This document shows, one piece after another, positions 7,554 through 7,579 of a stretch of DNA of 7,579 nt. The stretch lies in assembly GCA_937900305.1 (NCBI GenBank), contig CALCCV010000247.1:1-7579 (forward strand). Direction: 5' to 3'. Below the pieces are notes generated by a model. That model ran no database searches. It was given only the letters and a program-made list of their open reading frames with translations, and was not told the origin of the DNA. This stretch comes from an uncultured Pseudobdellovibrionaceae bacterium. GTDB lineage: Bacteria > Bdellovibrionota > Bdellovibrionia > Bdellovibrionales > Bdellovibrionaceae. A program made the position numbers and the translations under genes. Numbering within the stretch: the stretch's first letter is position 1; the number at the start of each line of letters is the position of its first letter.

Positions 7554-7579
7554 AGATCGGAAGAGCGTCGTGTAGGGAA
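7554..7579. other. Illumina TruSeq adapter sequence (assembly contamination)
   Basis: The last 26 bases begin AGATCGGAAGAGCGTCGTGT and match, without mismatch, the start of the standard Illumina adapter read-through sequence. They are not genomic. In the A2M frame they add eight spurious residues (RSEERRVG). The native frame up to position 7553 still looks like thioester-domain sequence. Confidence 0.97.

Overview
This is a 7.6-kb piece of a draft assembly, probably a whole short contig. Its last 26 bases are an Illumina TruSeq adapter, so the right edge is a library artefact and not biology. Base composition looks balanced, with no strong GC bias. The genes encode two surface-polysaccharide enzymes and a large periplasmic-type alpha-2-macroglobulin (A2M), which suggests a Gram-negative bacterium. 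A free-living or predatory lineage such as Bdellovibrionota or a relative would fit, but that placement is a weak inference from gene style only.

Layout. Positions 2-841 (+) hold the C-terminal part of a protein that is open to the left edge. It reads as a GT2-type glycosyltransferase module whose catalytic acidic motifs are eroded. Positions 831-2495 (-) hold a 554-residue two-domain enzyme: an N-terminal rhamnosyltransferase-like GT2 domain followed by a class I SAM-dependent methyltransferase. The two genes converge, and their 3' ends overlap by 11 bp. Positions 2496-2693 are a divergent intergenic spacer with a strong Shine-Dalgarno sequence at its right end. Positions 2694 to the edge (+) hold one uninterrupted frame of 1,620 native codons. 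It encodes a bacterial A2M with a signal peptide, Ig-like/macroglobulin domains, a bait-like linker, the A2M core and a thioester domain with a C-W-E-Q motif. The protein is cut off inside the thioester domain by the adapter.

How the genes fit together. The two left-hand genes look like part of an LPS, capsule or other glycan assembly locus in which a sugar is added and a glycan is methylated. The A2M is divergently transcribed and is probably a separate unit. In related bacteria such proteins are thought to trap foreign proteases in the periplasm, often next to a PBP1C peptidoglycan synthase gene that repairs the wall. Any such neighbour here would lie beyond the truncated edge. I see no RNA genes, mobile elements, CRISPR arrays, phage genes or defence islands, and no convincing novel system. 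The points most worth checking are the apparently pseudoenzymatic GT2 module, the GT2-methyltransferase fusion with an inter-domain heptamer repeat, the variant thioester motif, the paired cysteines of the A2M, and the adapter-contaminated end.
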